Source: Weissella muntiaci
GTDB lineage: Bacteria > Bacillota > Bacilli > Lactobacillales > Lactobacillaceae
DNA: 64,000 nt
Direction: 5' to 3'
Assembly (NCBI RefSeq): GCF_008107635.1
Contig: NZ_SDGZ01000010.1
Coordinates: 75,128-139,127, forward strand
In this document: in pieces, positions 46,671 through 54,912 of the stretch
How positions within the stretch are numbered: position 1 is the first letter of the stretch
Layout: each line of letters opens with the position of its first letter
The notes under the pieces: model-generated
Told to the model about the DNA's origin: nothing
Databases searched by the model: none
The model's input: only the letters and a program-made list of their open reading frames with translations
Program-made: the position numbers and the translations under genes

Positions 46671-48833
46671 TTAATCAGTAGGCTTCTTTAATTCCAAAGA
46701 AATACTATTCACGCCACTACTTAACTTAGTCCCAACATTGACCGATTGTGTAGCCACAAAACCATCACCATGAATCACAATATCGACTCCGGCTAACTTT
46801 CCCCATGCCATGGCATCGTTTTTAGTCCACCCTTGCATATTTGGTACTTCAACGCCACTACCAGTGTTCAAGAAGACTCGTTGTCCTGATAGAACCTCAG
46901 TGTCGCCAATCGGTGATTGTGACTTAATCGTTGAACCACTCCCCATCAAAATCGGCTTTAGTCCAGCAGCTGTAACATCTTTCTGAGCTTGGGCTTGATC
47001 TTCACCAACGGTCGTTGGGACCTTACGCTCTTGATCTGCGCTAATTGTAATCTTATTGTCATTATCTGACATGGCTAATGCCTGTTCCATAATGGACTTA
47101 AACATGTCTGATTGATAATCATTAATTTTATCTGCATTAGTCTGTGGCTGCTTCGTTACGATATACATTAGATAACGCGGATTGTCGGCTGGTGCCATCC
47201 CCATCCATGAGAAAATCTCATTAGCTGTATCACCTGGTTGGCTATATCCACTACTTGTAGCAATTTGGGCCGTTCCAGACTTTCCTGCAGTCACCGTATC
47301 AGTCAATGCGAATGACTTGTTAATCGAACGATCCGAATACAATACATTTTCCAATTGCACCCGCGTTTCCTTCGCCACGGCATTCGAGATTGGCTTACCA
47401 ACCTTTGTTCGCTTTGATTGATAAACTACTTTGTGTGTATTTGGATCAACAATTTTCTCGATCAGGTTTGGTTTCAACAAATCACCATTTCCAGCAATTG
47501 CTGAATACGCTTGGATCATCTGAATCGGCGTTACAGAAATTCCCTGACCAAATGCCGTATTAGCTTGTTCAATTGGATACTTAAATTGATACGTCCCAGC
47601 CTGTTCACCGGAAAGTCCTGAATTTGTTGACTTCAGGAAATTAAAAGCCTTAATATACTTGCCCCAGGTTGTTGCGCCCATCTTCTGTTCTGTTAAGGAG
47701 AATGCCACATTTGATGACAGGGCAAGCCCATCAGCATAGGAAATCGTCCCCCAACCTTTACCGTTGTTCCAGTCGGTAATCTTTTGATCATCAATTTCCA
47801 ACGTACCAGACTTGTAAGTTGCGTTAGCGTTCCAATTATTAGTTGCGATTGCTGAGGCTAACGTGATTCCCTTCATAACAGAACCCGGCTCATACTGATC
47901 CTCGGTTAACAAATTCGTCCAATATGATCCCAAATCACTTCCGGTTGTTGCGTTAAAACTAGGTCGCTGACTGACAGCGACTAAATTACCGGTCTTAGTG
48001 TCCATCACTACCGCAATCGCCGATTTAGGATTTTCGGCCTTCACCAACTCATCCATCTTCGTCTCTAACGCAATTTGTAAGGTTGAGTTCAACGTCGTAT
48101 AAATATCGTCCCCATTCTTAACCGCCTTATTGGCTGCTTTCATGGTCGGATCACTTGATGTAATTGTCGAACCATCTTTTCCATTCAGCTTACTGTTATA
48201 GGCTGCTTCGATTCCCATAGTCCCTGCAAGTGTTGTCCGACCATTGACCACCTTCGTCTGTGCAAGCCCAATCAAATGCGAAGCAAATACACCATTTGGA
48301 TAGAACCGATCTGTCCCAGTCGAGAACGTCACTCCGGGCAAATTGTAAGATTTTAGTTTCTCATATTTTGCAGAAGATAAATTAGCGCCTACATTACCAA
48401 ATTCAACTTGATATGTATTCTTATTTGCTTTCTTAAAATAATTCTCATAGTAATCTGGTGTTTTGCCAAGCACCGTGGCAAAGTCCTTCGCAATTCGACT
48501 ATAGTCTGACTGCTTAGCATATTCATTTGCACCACTTTTAGAGCTGACCACCACAGCAACAGTGTAGGTGGTGGTGTTCTCCGCGATTACATTACCAACC
48601 GAATCATAAATAGTACCACGCTTGGCAGCTACATAATTTGCTTGCTGATATAATTTTTGTGCATCCTTGGAAAGTGATTGCCCGTCAGCTTCCTTAGTGA
48701 TTGCCGTTCTAGCAAAAACGAAGCCGAGCCAACCAATAACGACCAGCATAATTGTTAGGAGAATCCATCCAGATACCCAACTCCGCTGTCTTGATTGTCT
48801 CGGCGTCACATTCTTTTTAAATAAATTAAACAT
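46671..48833 (-). CDS. pbp2x: Penicillin-binding protein 2X (FtsI-type transpeptidase)
   Basis: This monofunctional class B transpeptidase crosslinks septal peptidoglycan. The 720-residue protein has a short cytosolic tail, a membrane anchor (about 21-42), a dimerisation domain and the transpeptidase domain. Active motifs are S318-V-M-K, S373-S-N and K518-S-G-T. Two C-terminal PASTA repeats (about 600-715) follow, as in streptococcal PBP2X. It follows ftsL by 3 bases. PASTA repeats are shared with PrkC in this window, which fits joint sensing of wall intermediates. Confidence 0.96.
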   Translation of the reverse strand: MFNLFKKNVTPRQSRQRSWVSGWILLTIMLVVIGWLGFVFARTAITKEADGQSLSKDAQKLYQQANYVAAKRGTIYDSVGNVIAENTTTYTVAVVVSSKSGANEYAKQSDYSRIAKDFATVLGKTPDYYENYFKKANKNTYQVEFGNVGANLSSAKYEKLKSYNLPGVTFSTGTDRFYPNGVFASHLIGLAQTKVVNGRTTLAGTMGIEAAYNSKLNGKDGSTITSSDPTMKAANKAVKNGDDIYTTLNSTLQIALETKMDELVKAENPKSAIAVVMDTKTGNLVAVSQRPSFNATTGSDLGSYWTNLLTEDQYEPGSVMKGITLASAIATNNWNANATYKSGTLEIDDQKITDWNNGKGWGTISYADGLALSSNVAFSLTEQKMGATTWGKYIKAFNFLKSTNSGLSGEQAGTYQFKYPIEQANTAFGQGISVTPIQMIQAYSAIAGNGDLLKPNLIEKIVDPNTHKVVYQSKRTKVGKPISNAVAKETRVQLENVLYSDRSINKSFALTDTVTAGKSGTAQIATSSGYSQPGDTANEIFSWMGMAPADNPRYLMYIVTKQPQTNADKINDYQSDMFKSIMEQALAMSDNDNKITISADQERKVPTTVGEDQAQAQKDVTAAGLKPILMGSGSTIKSQSPIGDTEVLSGQRVFLNTGSGVEVPNMQGWTKNDAMAWGKLAGVDIVIHGDGFVATQSVNVGTKLSSGVNSISLELKKPTD

Positions 48834-48836
48834 TGA

Positions 48837-49211
48837 CTACCGAACGTTACGCACGTTACTTACATTCATCGACAGACCAAACTCTTGGGCAATTTGAGTT
48901 AAGCGGTCCGTACTTGTCAATGTGGCGATGTCTTGTTTTAAATTATTATTGTTATTTCGATTTGCTGTTATCTTACTATTCGTTGCTGTAAGCGTCTTTT
49001 GCGCGGTTGCCTTCTGATTAGAGACCGTAATCACTGAAAACGCTACAACAATCAAGGCAATTACCGCCACAAAGTAGGGTAATTTATCTTGAAAAGTCCA
49101 GGGAGTCGTCGATAATACCTGTCGCCGAGCTGGTCGATTTAAGCGTGGTCTTATATTTGGTTGAGCAACTTGTCTTGCCGTTGCATCACGATTATAGTTT
49201 GGAACTTCCAT
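48837..49211 (-). CDS. ftsL: Cell-division protein FtsL
   Basis: FtsL partners DivIB and DivIC in the divisome. The 124-residue protein has a basic N-terminal tail, one membrane helix (about 46-66, PYFVAVIALIVVAFSVITV) and a C-terminal coiled coil. Sequence identity of FtsL is always weak; topology, size and position between rsmH and pbp2x support it. Confidence 0.85.
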   Translation of the reverse strand: MEVPNYNRDATARQVAQPNIRPRLNRPARRQVLSTTPWTFQDKLPYFVAVIALIVVAFSVITVSNQKATAQKTLTATNSKITANRNNNNNLKQDIATLTSTDRLTQIAQEFGLSMNVSNVRNVR

Positions 49212-49232
49212 CGTTTCATTACTCCCTGTTTT

Positions 49233-50177
49233 TTACTTGATTCGTTCGATTACTCGTAACTTTGCTGAGTGCGCCCGATGATTGTTATCCATCTCATCAG
49301 CACTTGGCAAAATCGGCTTACGAGATATTGCCCGGTAGTCTTGTTGCATTTCCTCTGGAATAATTGGCAATCCAGCCGGCAATTCCGGTAACGAAGTCCT
49401 TTCCTTAAACATCGTCTTAACTAAACGATCTTCCAAAGAATGGAAAGTGATGACGCTAATTCGTCCGCCAACCTTCAACATATCAAGGGCCTGCGTTAAC
49501 GAATCTTCAACTGCACCAAGTTCATCATTAACAGCAATTCGAATTGCTTGAAAGGACTTTTTAGCAGGATGCCCGCCAGTCCGTCGAGCCCCCATCGGGA
49601 TTGCCGATTTAATGACCTCAACCAGCTCGAAGGTTGTATCAATCGGCTTAATTGCACGTTCTCGTTCAATGGCCCGTGCAATCTGCTTGGCAAATTTTTC
49701 TTCCCCGTATCGCGAGAGAATTCGCATCAAATCGTTAAACGACCAATCATTAACCACCTCATGCGCTGACAAAGCCTGGTCTTGATTCATTCGCATATCC
49801 AACACAGCATCATAATTATATGAGAAACCACGTTGACCATCATCAAATTGTGGCGATGATACGCCTAAATCATAGACCATTCCATCTAATCCTGTGACGC
49901 CACGTTCCGCCAGCGCCTCATTCAAATCACGAAAATTTGCTTGGACTAATTCAACACGTCCTTGAGCAATTTGCTGGGCCAAATTCTCTTGATTATATTC
50001 AATTGCTCGAATATCTTGGTCAAAGGCATAGAGCTTACCAGTCGTTAAATGGCTCGCCAACAATTTTGAATGTCCACCGCCACCCAAGGTTCCGTCTGCG
50101 TAAATGCCATCTTCTTTAACAGCTAGATAATCAATCGCTTCATTCAAAAGCACTGTTATGTGGTTAAATTCTGCCAT
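49233..50177 (-). CDS. rsmH: 16S rRNA (cytosine-1402-N4)-methyltransferase RsmH
   Basis: RsmH methylates N4 of C1402 in the ribosomal decoding site. The 314-residue protein shows [24 protein letters not shown] (SAM site), [10 protein letters not shown] and [12 protein letters not shown]-like [13 protein letters not shown]. It is the second gene of the dcw cluster, 20 bases after mraZ. Confidence 0.97.
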   Translation of the reverse strand: MAEFNHITVLLNEAIDYLAVKEDGIYADGTLGGGGHSKLLASHLTTGKLYAFDQDIRAIEYNQENLAQQIAQGRVELVQANFRDLNEALAERGVTGLDGMVYDLGVSSPQFDDGQRGFSYNYDAVLDMRMNQDQALSAHEVVNDWSFNDLMRILSRYGEEKFAKQIARAIERERAIKPIDTTFELVEVIKSAIPMGARRTGGHPAKKSFQAIRIAVNDELGAVEDSLTQALDMLKVGGRISVITFHSLEDRLVKTMFKERTSLPELPAGLPIIPEEMQQDYRAISRKPILPSADEMDNNHRAHSAKLRVIERIK

Positions 50178-50197
50178 TGCTTCTACCTATCCCCATC

Positions 50198-50632
50198 TTA
50201 AAAACCAAGATCCATCAAACCACTTGCGATATCGTCAAAGTCATCTGCTGTTTCACTATTGTATTCAGTCCACTTCTCAGCAGACCAGATTTCAAAGCTA
50301 TCGTCACCATTTCCAAACAGTGTTACATCCTTCAAAATCCCAGCATATTCCTTCAAATCAGCGGGTAAAGATATCCGCCCTTGTTTATCAAATTCAGCCT
50401 CGACTGCCCCAGCATAGATAAACCGCCGGAAACGTCGGGCATCTTTATTTGTATTTGGTAATTGGTTTAATTTTTCAGAGAAATCTTGCCATCCTTCTAA
50501 AGTAAATGCGTGTAAGGAATTTTCCATCCACTTAGTGACCACAAATGTTTCACCAAGTTGGTTTCGGAATTTGGCGGGAACTATTAACCGATTCTTCGTA
50601 TCCAACGTATGTTGAAATGTACCCATGAACAT
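50198..50632 (-). CDS. mraZ: Transcriptional regulator MraZ
   Basis: MraZ is an AbrB-like DNA-binding protein that controls the dcw operon. The 144-residue protein begins MFMGTFQHTLDTKNRLIVPAKFR and repeats the family motif as DKQGRISLPADLKEYA. I start at the ATG at 50632 (AGGGG about 10 bases upstream), not at an in-frame TTG two codons earlier. Its own upstream region holds four candidate MraZ boxes. Confidence 0.95.
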   Translation of the reverse strand: MFMGTFQHTLDTKNRLIVPAKFRNQLGETFVVTKWMENSLHAFTLEGWQDFSEKLNQLPNTNKDARRFRRFIYAGAVEAEFDKQGRISLPADLKEYAGILKDVTLFGNGDDSFEIWSAEKWTEYNSETADDFDDIASGLMDLGF

Positions 50633-50669
50633 TAGCAATAATCCCCTTTCCTTAGTTTATTTACGCAAA

Positions 50670-50698
50670 ACGATAGAGTTATCCCTATGAAGTTTCAA
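50670..50698 (-). promoter_or_regulatory. Promoter for the mraZ/dcw operon
   Basis: On the minus strand TTGAAA (50693-50698, 5 of 6) and TATCGT (50670-50675) are 17 bases apart. A perfect GAAGTT/AACTTC dyad (50689-50702) covers the -35. Confidence 0.55.
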
Positions 50699-50710
50699 CT
50701 TCTCTAATTT

Positions 50711-50746
50711 ACCACAATCCCCCACCATCAACCACCCTATCCCACC
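50711..50746 (-). promoter_or_regulatory. MraZ boxes: four GTGG repeats with 10-bp phase
   Basis: On the minus strand GTGG occurs at 50742-50745, 50732-50735, 50722-50725 and 50712-50715, exactly 10 bp apart, with contexts TGGGA, TGGTT, TGGGG and TGGTA. MraZ of E. coli (TGGGA-N5 repeats) and Mycoplasma (GTGG[T/G] repeats, 10-bp period) bind such arrays upstream of their own operons. The array lies just upstream of the -35. Confidence 0.75.
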
Positions 50747-50749
50747 ACC

Positions 50750-50984
50750 TAATTTGGAACTTTTTTTCATTGATTCGGTCTATTACTTGATTTAAAGGGA
50801 TTTCACCCTTTTATATTTTATTTTTCTATTTATTAAGACCTCTTAACATTTTCTTAACCTAGCACTTGAAGTGTTATTAGGTCGCCGTTTAGACCTCGTG
50901 ACATTTTTGTGGGGCCTAGTGGGGCGTCCATCTCTAATTTCGCCCAAAACGAACATGCTCTGCCCAATAAATCGGAATATTACG
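50750..50984. other. Non-coding region upstream of the dcw promoter
   Basis: No gene is seen. The stretch is AT-rich near 50760-50850. It holds two TCTTAAC repeats 11 bp apart (50841-50847, 50852-50858), the palindrome CACTTGAAGTG (50863-50873), an AGGTC/GACCT inverted repeat (50879-50896) and two GTGGGGC copies 10 bp apart on the plus strand (50909-50925). Function is unknown. Confidence 0.5.
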
Positions 50985-51024
50985 CAAAAAAAAAGCCCGA
51001 CGGAAACGTACGCCCGTCAGACTT
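50985..51024 (-). terminator. Intrinsic terminator after the membrane-protein gene
   Basis: AAGTCTGACGG and CCGTCGGGCTT pair (11 bp, two G-U pairs) and are followed on the minus strand by nine T. It isolates dcw from the prmA-rsmE unit. Confidence 0.9.
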
Positions 51025-51048
51025 ATCCTTAAACTTCTTTGATTTTGC

Positions 51049-51435
51049 TTAACGATCACCCTTAAAGCCACCATCAACAGGAATTTGATCATTATAATCA
51101 ATTTCTTCCGTCTGACCATGCGTGTAACTAAAGATCCCGATGACCAAGTATAATATGGCGAAAAAGTACCCATACAAACTTTCATTAAAACCAAGCCAAG
51201 TCGCCAACGCAAAAATCAACGGCCAGACAATTAACAAGTACCAAAAAGAACCGTGTGATCGTAAGTACAATCCCACAAAAACACTAAAAGCACTGTTAAG
51301 AATAAACAACAGACCAATGATTTTGAAATTGGTTCCCAGAAAGTGAATTTGATCAATCAAAAACGGCAACAAAAAGGCCAAAATTGGTTGCCAAATCCAA
51401 AAACGCCAATCAAAAACTTCTTTTAATCGCGACAT
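51049..51435 (-). CDS. Small hypothetical membrane protein
   Basis: I do not recognise this 128-residue protein. It has four hydrophobic segments (about 12-27, 35-56, 66-83 and 88-104) with a Trp/Phe-rich N-terminus and a polar acidic tail TEEIDYND. AGGAGA lies before the ATG. It is the last gene of prmA-rsmE and ends in a terminator, 17 bases after rsmE. No enzymatic motif is seen. Confidence 0.75.
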   Translation of the reverse strand: MSRLKEVFDWRFWIWQPILAFLLPFLIDQIHFLGTNFKIIGLLFILNSAFSVFVGLYLRSHGSFWYLLIVWPLIFALATWLGFNESLYGYFFAILYLVIGIFSYTHGQTEEIDYNDQIPVDGGFKGDR

Positions 51436-51452
51436 ATTCCTTCTCCTAATAA

Positions 51453-52199
51453 TTATCGGTTCAATTCTAAAGCAAAGCTCAGGGCGCTTAGCACATACAT
51501 CGGTGCCGTCTCAGCTCTTAGAATTCGTGGACCCAATCCTGCTGCTTTAAAACCGACAGTCTTTAGAAAGTCTAACTCACTTTCCTTTAATCCACCTTCA
51601 GGGCCAATCATAAAAGCAATTGACTGCCCTGCTGTGAGCCCCGCAAAACTCTGTGCTAGTTGACCAGTTTCACCGTTCTTAGCACTTTCTTCCCAGGCAA
51701 CTAATTTAACCATATCAACAGGTAGATCCAAATCACGTATATTATTCACGTATTGTACCGATGGAACGACCAAGCGATGGCTTTGTTCCGCGGCGCCTTG
51801 GGCAATCTTCAGCAGGCGTGCCAGCTTTTTCTCGGCTTTGCTCCCCCAATGAACCACTGACCACGCCGTTTCAACAAAGATCAAACGATGCACACCCAAT
51901 TCAGTCGCCTTTTGCGTAACTAATTCGGGCTTGTCCCCTTTCGTCAGCGCAATAATCAAAGTTGTCTCAACCGGCAATTCAACCTGGGGTCGACTACTGC
52001 TAAGCACCACCATCTCAGTTCCATTTACATCACTCTGTTGAACCTTCGCTAAGACGACCTCTTCGCGATCAGCCAAAACAAATTCAGCTTCGCTACCAAC
52101 CTTTGAGCGTAAAACCGTCATAAAATGATGTGCAATATCATCTGGCAACATAAAGGTTGCACCAATACGGATATTCTCAGTTAAAAAATATCTTTGCAT
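51453..52199 (-). CDS. rsmE: 16S rRNA (uracil-1498-N3)-methyltransferase RsmE
   Basis: RsmE is a SPOUT methyltransferase acting on U1498 of 16S rRNA. The 248-residue protein starts MQRYFL, has HHFMTVLRSK in the N-terminal PUA-like part and the C-terminal knot motifs IGPEGGLKESE and LGPRILRAETAP. Its start shares one base with the prmA stop; the prmA-rsmE pair is conserved in Firmicutes. Confidence 0.95.
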   Translation of the reverse strand: MQRYFLTENIRIGATFMLPDDIAHHFMTVLRSKVGSEAEFVLADREEVVLAKVQQSDVNGTEMVVLSSSRPQVELPVETTLIIALTKGDKPELVTQKATELGVHRLIFVETAWSVVHWGSKAEKKLARLLKIAQGAAEQSHRLVVPSVQYVNNIRDLDLPVDMVKLVAWEESAKNGETGQLAQSFAGLTAGQSIAFMIGPEGGLKESELDFLKTVGFKAAGLGPRILRAETAPMYVLSALSFALELNR

Positions 52200-53158
52200 T
52201 ACTTATCCTCAGCACTTGCCTTATGCGCGATTAGACCATACCAATCACCAAGTTGCATTTTTTCATCAAGTAAGTAGCCGTGTTCTGCTAGAAGTTCTGT
52301 AATCTTAGTAGCTTTATCATAATAAATTCCGGATAACAAAATCTTTCCAGCTGGTGCGATATACTGATCCATCTTTGGAATTAATAATTCCAAAACCTCT
52401 GATAACATATTCGCCACAAAGATATCCACCGGTTGCTCAGGAACAGCCTCAAGCAGGTCAGATGCAATAATCGTAATCCCTTCGGCCGCCTTTGGATTCA
52501 AATCGACATTACTCTGGGCAGATTTCACAGCGACTTCATCAATATCAGTCGCTAGAACTTCCTTGGCCCCTAATAACTTAGCAGCAATTGCTAATACACC
52601 CGATCCAGTCCCGATGTCCAAAACCTTCTCAGAACCTCGCACTGTCATTTCAAGCGCTTGTAACATTAGTCGAGTTGTTGGGTGTGTACCAGTTCCAAAA
52701 GCCATCCCCGGATCCAAGATAATCTGGTGTTCACGTACATCCGTGGGCTGATATTCCTCCCAATCAGGGACAACTGTCAAATAACGCGTAATCCGAACTG
52801 GATGATAGTATTTCTGCCACTCAGTTGCCCAATCAGCATCCTCTACCCCCGCTACCGTTACAAGACCTGGAAAGGCATTTAAACCAAATGTCTCCAATTG
52901 TTGAACCCGTTGCTTAATCTCAGCAATTATTTCAACTAGATTAACATCGCTGGCAAAAAAACCAGCAACCTTGGCCCCTTGTTCCAAGTGTTCGACCTGA
53001 TCCCAATCTACCCAAACAGTCGGATCATTCGGCTCAAAATTATCAACATCAGCTGCATCTTCAATTTGAATACCTTGTGCACCTGCTTCCATTAAGATAT
53101 TACTCACAGCTTCTACAGCTTCACTTTGTGTTTCAACAATAATTTGTTGCCAGCTCAT
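52199..53158 (-). CDS. prmA: Ribosomal protein L11 methyltransferase
   Basis: PrmA trimethylates ribosomal protein L11. The 319-residue protein has an N-terminal substrate-recognition domain and a Rossmann domain with DPGMAFGTGTHPTT, LDIGTGSGVLAIAA and VANML near the C-terminus. It overlaps rsmE by one base. Confidence 0.96.
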   Translation of the reverse strand: MSWQQIIVETQSEAVEAVSNILMEAGAQGIQIEDAADVDNFEPNDPTVWVDWDQVEHLEQGAKVAGFFASDVNLVEIIAEIKQRVQQLETFGLNAFPGLVTVAGVEDADWATEWQKYYHPVRITRYLTVVPDWEEYQPTDVREHQIILDPGMAFGTGTHPTTRLMLQALEMTVRGSEKVLDIGTGSGVLAIAAKLLGAKEVLATDIDEVAVKSAQSNVDLNPKAAEGITIIASDLLEAVPEQPVDIFVANMLSEVLELLIPKMDQYIAPAGKILLSGIYYDKATKITELLAEHGYLLDEKMQLGDWYGLIAHKASAEDK

Positions 53159-53217
53159 ATCGATCCCTCATTCTTTTATAGTCAAATTAAGTATAGCAAA
53201 TCATCTCATCAACAACA

Positions 53218-53254
53218 AAAAAGAGGTGTGATCAAAGCAATGATCACACCTCTT
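53218..53254 (-). terminator. Intrinsic terminator after pyk
   Basis: A perfect 14-bp stem (AAGAGGTGTGATCA / TGATCACACCTCTT) with a 6-base loop is followed on the minus strand by a T run. Confidence 0.95.
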
Positions 53255-53272
53255 CAAATATTTTAATTAAGC

Positions 53273-54700
53273 TTAGTCGATTGTTTGGATTGTCATCAAG
53301 TTAGTTGTACCTGACTCAGTCACAGGAACACCGGCAGTAACGATGATTGTATCACCCTTTTGTGCCAAACCTTGCTCAACTGCCATCTTCTTAGCAGCTT
53401 CGATCATTGCATCTGTATCTGCAGGTGCTGTTGCGATAACAGGTTGTACACCCCAGTACATCATCAATGAACGTTGTACGCGCTCGTCGAATGTCAATGC
53501 CAAAATATCAGCGTTTGGACGATACTTTGAGATCATCTTAGCTGTGTAACCTGAAGTAGTTGCGGCAACGATTGCCTTAACGTTCAAGTTTTCAGCGGCT
53601 GTAGCAACAGCTGCAGCAACTGATTCAGTTACGTCAGTTGCGTCAAAATCATCCACATGGCGTCCGTTAAGTGCCAATGATGACTCAGCCTTCTCGTTGA
53701 TCCGTGCCATTGTTGCAACAGCTTCAACTGGGTAGTCACCATTAGCTGACTCACCTGAAAGCATTGTTGCATCAGTACCGTCAAAGACAGCATTGGCAAC
53801 GTCAGAAGCTTCGGCACGTGTAGGACGTGGGTTCTCTTGCATCGAGTCCAACATGTCAGTTGCAGTGATAACTGGCTTACCAGCTGCATTCATCATCCGG
53901 ATCAAGTTCTTTTGTACCAAAGGAACATTTTCAGCAGGAATCTCAACACCCATGTCTCCACGAGCAACCATCAAACCATCAGAAACTTCCAAAATTGCTG
54001 GGAAGTTGTCGATACCCTCTTGTGATTCGATCTTTGGGAAGATCATTACATCTTCCTTACCAGCCTCTACCAACAATTCGCGAATCTCTTCAACATCTTC
54101 AGGCTTACGAACGAATGAAGCGGCGATAAAGTTAATGTCTTGGTCCAAACCAAAACGAATATCGTCAGCATCCTTCTCAGTGATACCAGGCAAGTTAATA
54201 GCCACACCAGGTGCGTTAACACCCTTACGTGAACCCAAAGTATTGTTGTTTTGTACAACTGTAACTAGTTCATTAGTTGCAGCGTCCTTCTCAGTAATCA
54301 ACATGTCGATCTTACCATCATCGAACAATACGTGACCACCCTCAACAACATCGTCAAACAAACCAGGGTAAGTAACAGCGATCTTTTCCTTGGTACCTTC
54401 AAGAGAAGCATCCATAGAAATACGCACTACATCACCAATGTTGAATTCGATCTTACCAGTTGGTGTGTTTTGCTTAGTAGTACGGATTTCCGCACCCTTA
54501 GTATCCAACAAGAAACCAACCTTCTTGCCTGTAATCTTTTCCGCCTCGTGAACCGCGTTCATACGAGCCATATGCTCTTCGTGATCACCGTGTGAGAAGT
54601 TGAAACGGAAAACATTCGCTCCAGCCTCGATTAACTTAGCAATTGTGTCGACGTCTGAACTCGCTGGTCCAAGCGTAGAAACGATCTTGGTCTTCTTCAT
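53273..54700 (-). CDS. pyk: Pyruvate kinase (short form)
   Basis: Pyruvate kinase converts phosphoenolpyruvate and ADP to pyruvate and ATP. The 475-residue protein begins MKKTKIVSTLGPASSDVDTI and has the catalytic block MIFPKIESQEGIDNF and MVARGDMGVEIP. It ends after the allosteric domain, without the extra PEP-utiliser-like C-terminal domain of Bacillus and many lactobacilli. No pfkA is adjacent. A cre site and promoter lie upstream. AAGGAG precedes the ATG. Confidence 0.97.
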   Translation of the reverse strand: MKKTKIVSTLGPASSDVDTIAKLIEAGANVFRFNFSHGDHEEHMARMNAVHEAEKITGKKVGFLLDTKGAEIRTTKQNTPTGKIEFNIGDVVRISMDASLEGTKEKIAVTYPGLFDDVVEGGHVLFDDGKIDMLITEKDAATNELVTVVQNNNTLGSRKGVNAPGVAINLPGITEKDADDIRFGLDQDINFIAASFVRKPEDVEEIRELLVEAGKEDVMIFPKIESQEGIDNFPAILEVSDGLMVARGDMGVEIPAENVPLVQKNLIRMMNAAGKPVITATDMLDSMQENPRPTRAEASDVANAVFDGTDATMLSGESANGDYPVEAVATMARINEKAESSLALNGRHVDDFDATDVTESVAAAVATAAENLNVKAIVAATTSGYTAKMISKYRPNADILALTFDERVQRSLMMYWGVQPVIATAPADTDAMIEAAKKMAVEQGLAQKGDTIIVTAGVPVTESGTTNLMTIQTID

Positions 54701-54753
54701 GTCTGAAAAATCTCCTTAATTTCCTAGAAAGTTTATCTATATCAATGACTAGT

Positions 54754-54782
54754 ATTCTACACTGCATTTTGTGAATTGTATA
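54754..54782 (-). promoter_or_regulatory. Promoter for pyk
   Basis: On the minus strand TATACA (54777-54782) and TAGAAT (54754-54759) are 17 bases apart, about 50 bases before the start codon. Confidence 0.5.
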
Positions 54783-54814
54783 GCTATTATTACTATTTTA
54801 CCGGCATTTGCTAT

Positions 54815-54829
54815 TGATAACGCTTTCAT
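54815..54829 (-). promoter_or_regulatory. Catabolite-responsive element (cre) upstream of pyk
   Basis: The minus strand reads ATGAAAGCGTTATCA, a full match to the CcpA consensus WTGNAANCGNWNNCW. It is centred about 75 bases upstream of the expected start site, a placement associated with CcpA activation rather than roadblock repression. Confidence 0.65.
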
Positions 54830-54858
54830 CAAAAACATAGCAAATATCTATTTTTTTA

Positions 54859-54903
54859 ATAAAAAATAGCGCCAGATTAATTTAACGTAATCTGGCACTA
54901 TTA
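54859..54903 (-). terminator. Intrinsic terminator after the lysine permease gene
   Basis: A 15-bp stem (AATAGTGCCAGATTA / TAATCTGGCGCTATT, one G-U pair) followed on the minus strand by a T run. Confidence 0.93.
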
Positions 54904-54912
54904 TTTATAATT

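Noticed and set aside
50934-51212. Open frame of 92 codons on the minus strand before the dcw cluster
   Set aside because: It overlaps the hypothetical membrane-protein gene in another frame and runs through its terminator hairpin.
53793-54335. Open frame of 180 codons on the plus strand inside pyk
   Set aside because: It is antisense to a highly expressed, codon-biased gene; such genes often leave long shadow frames. No family sequence is seen.
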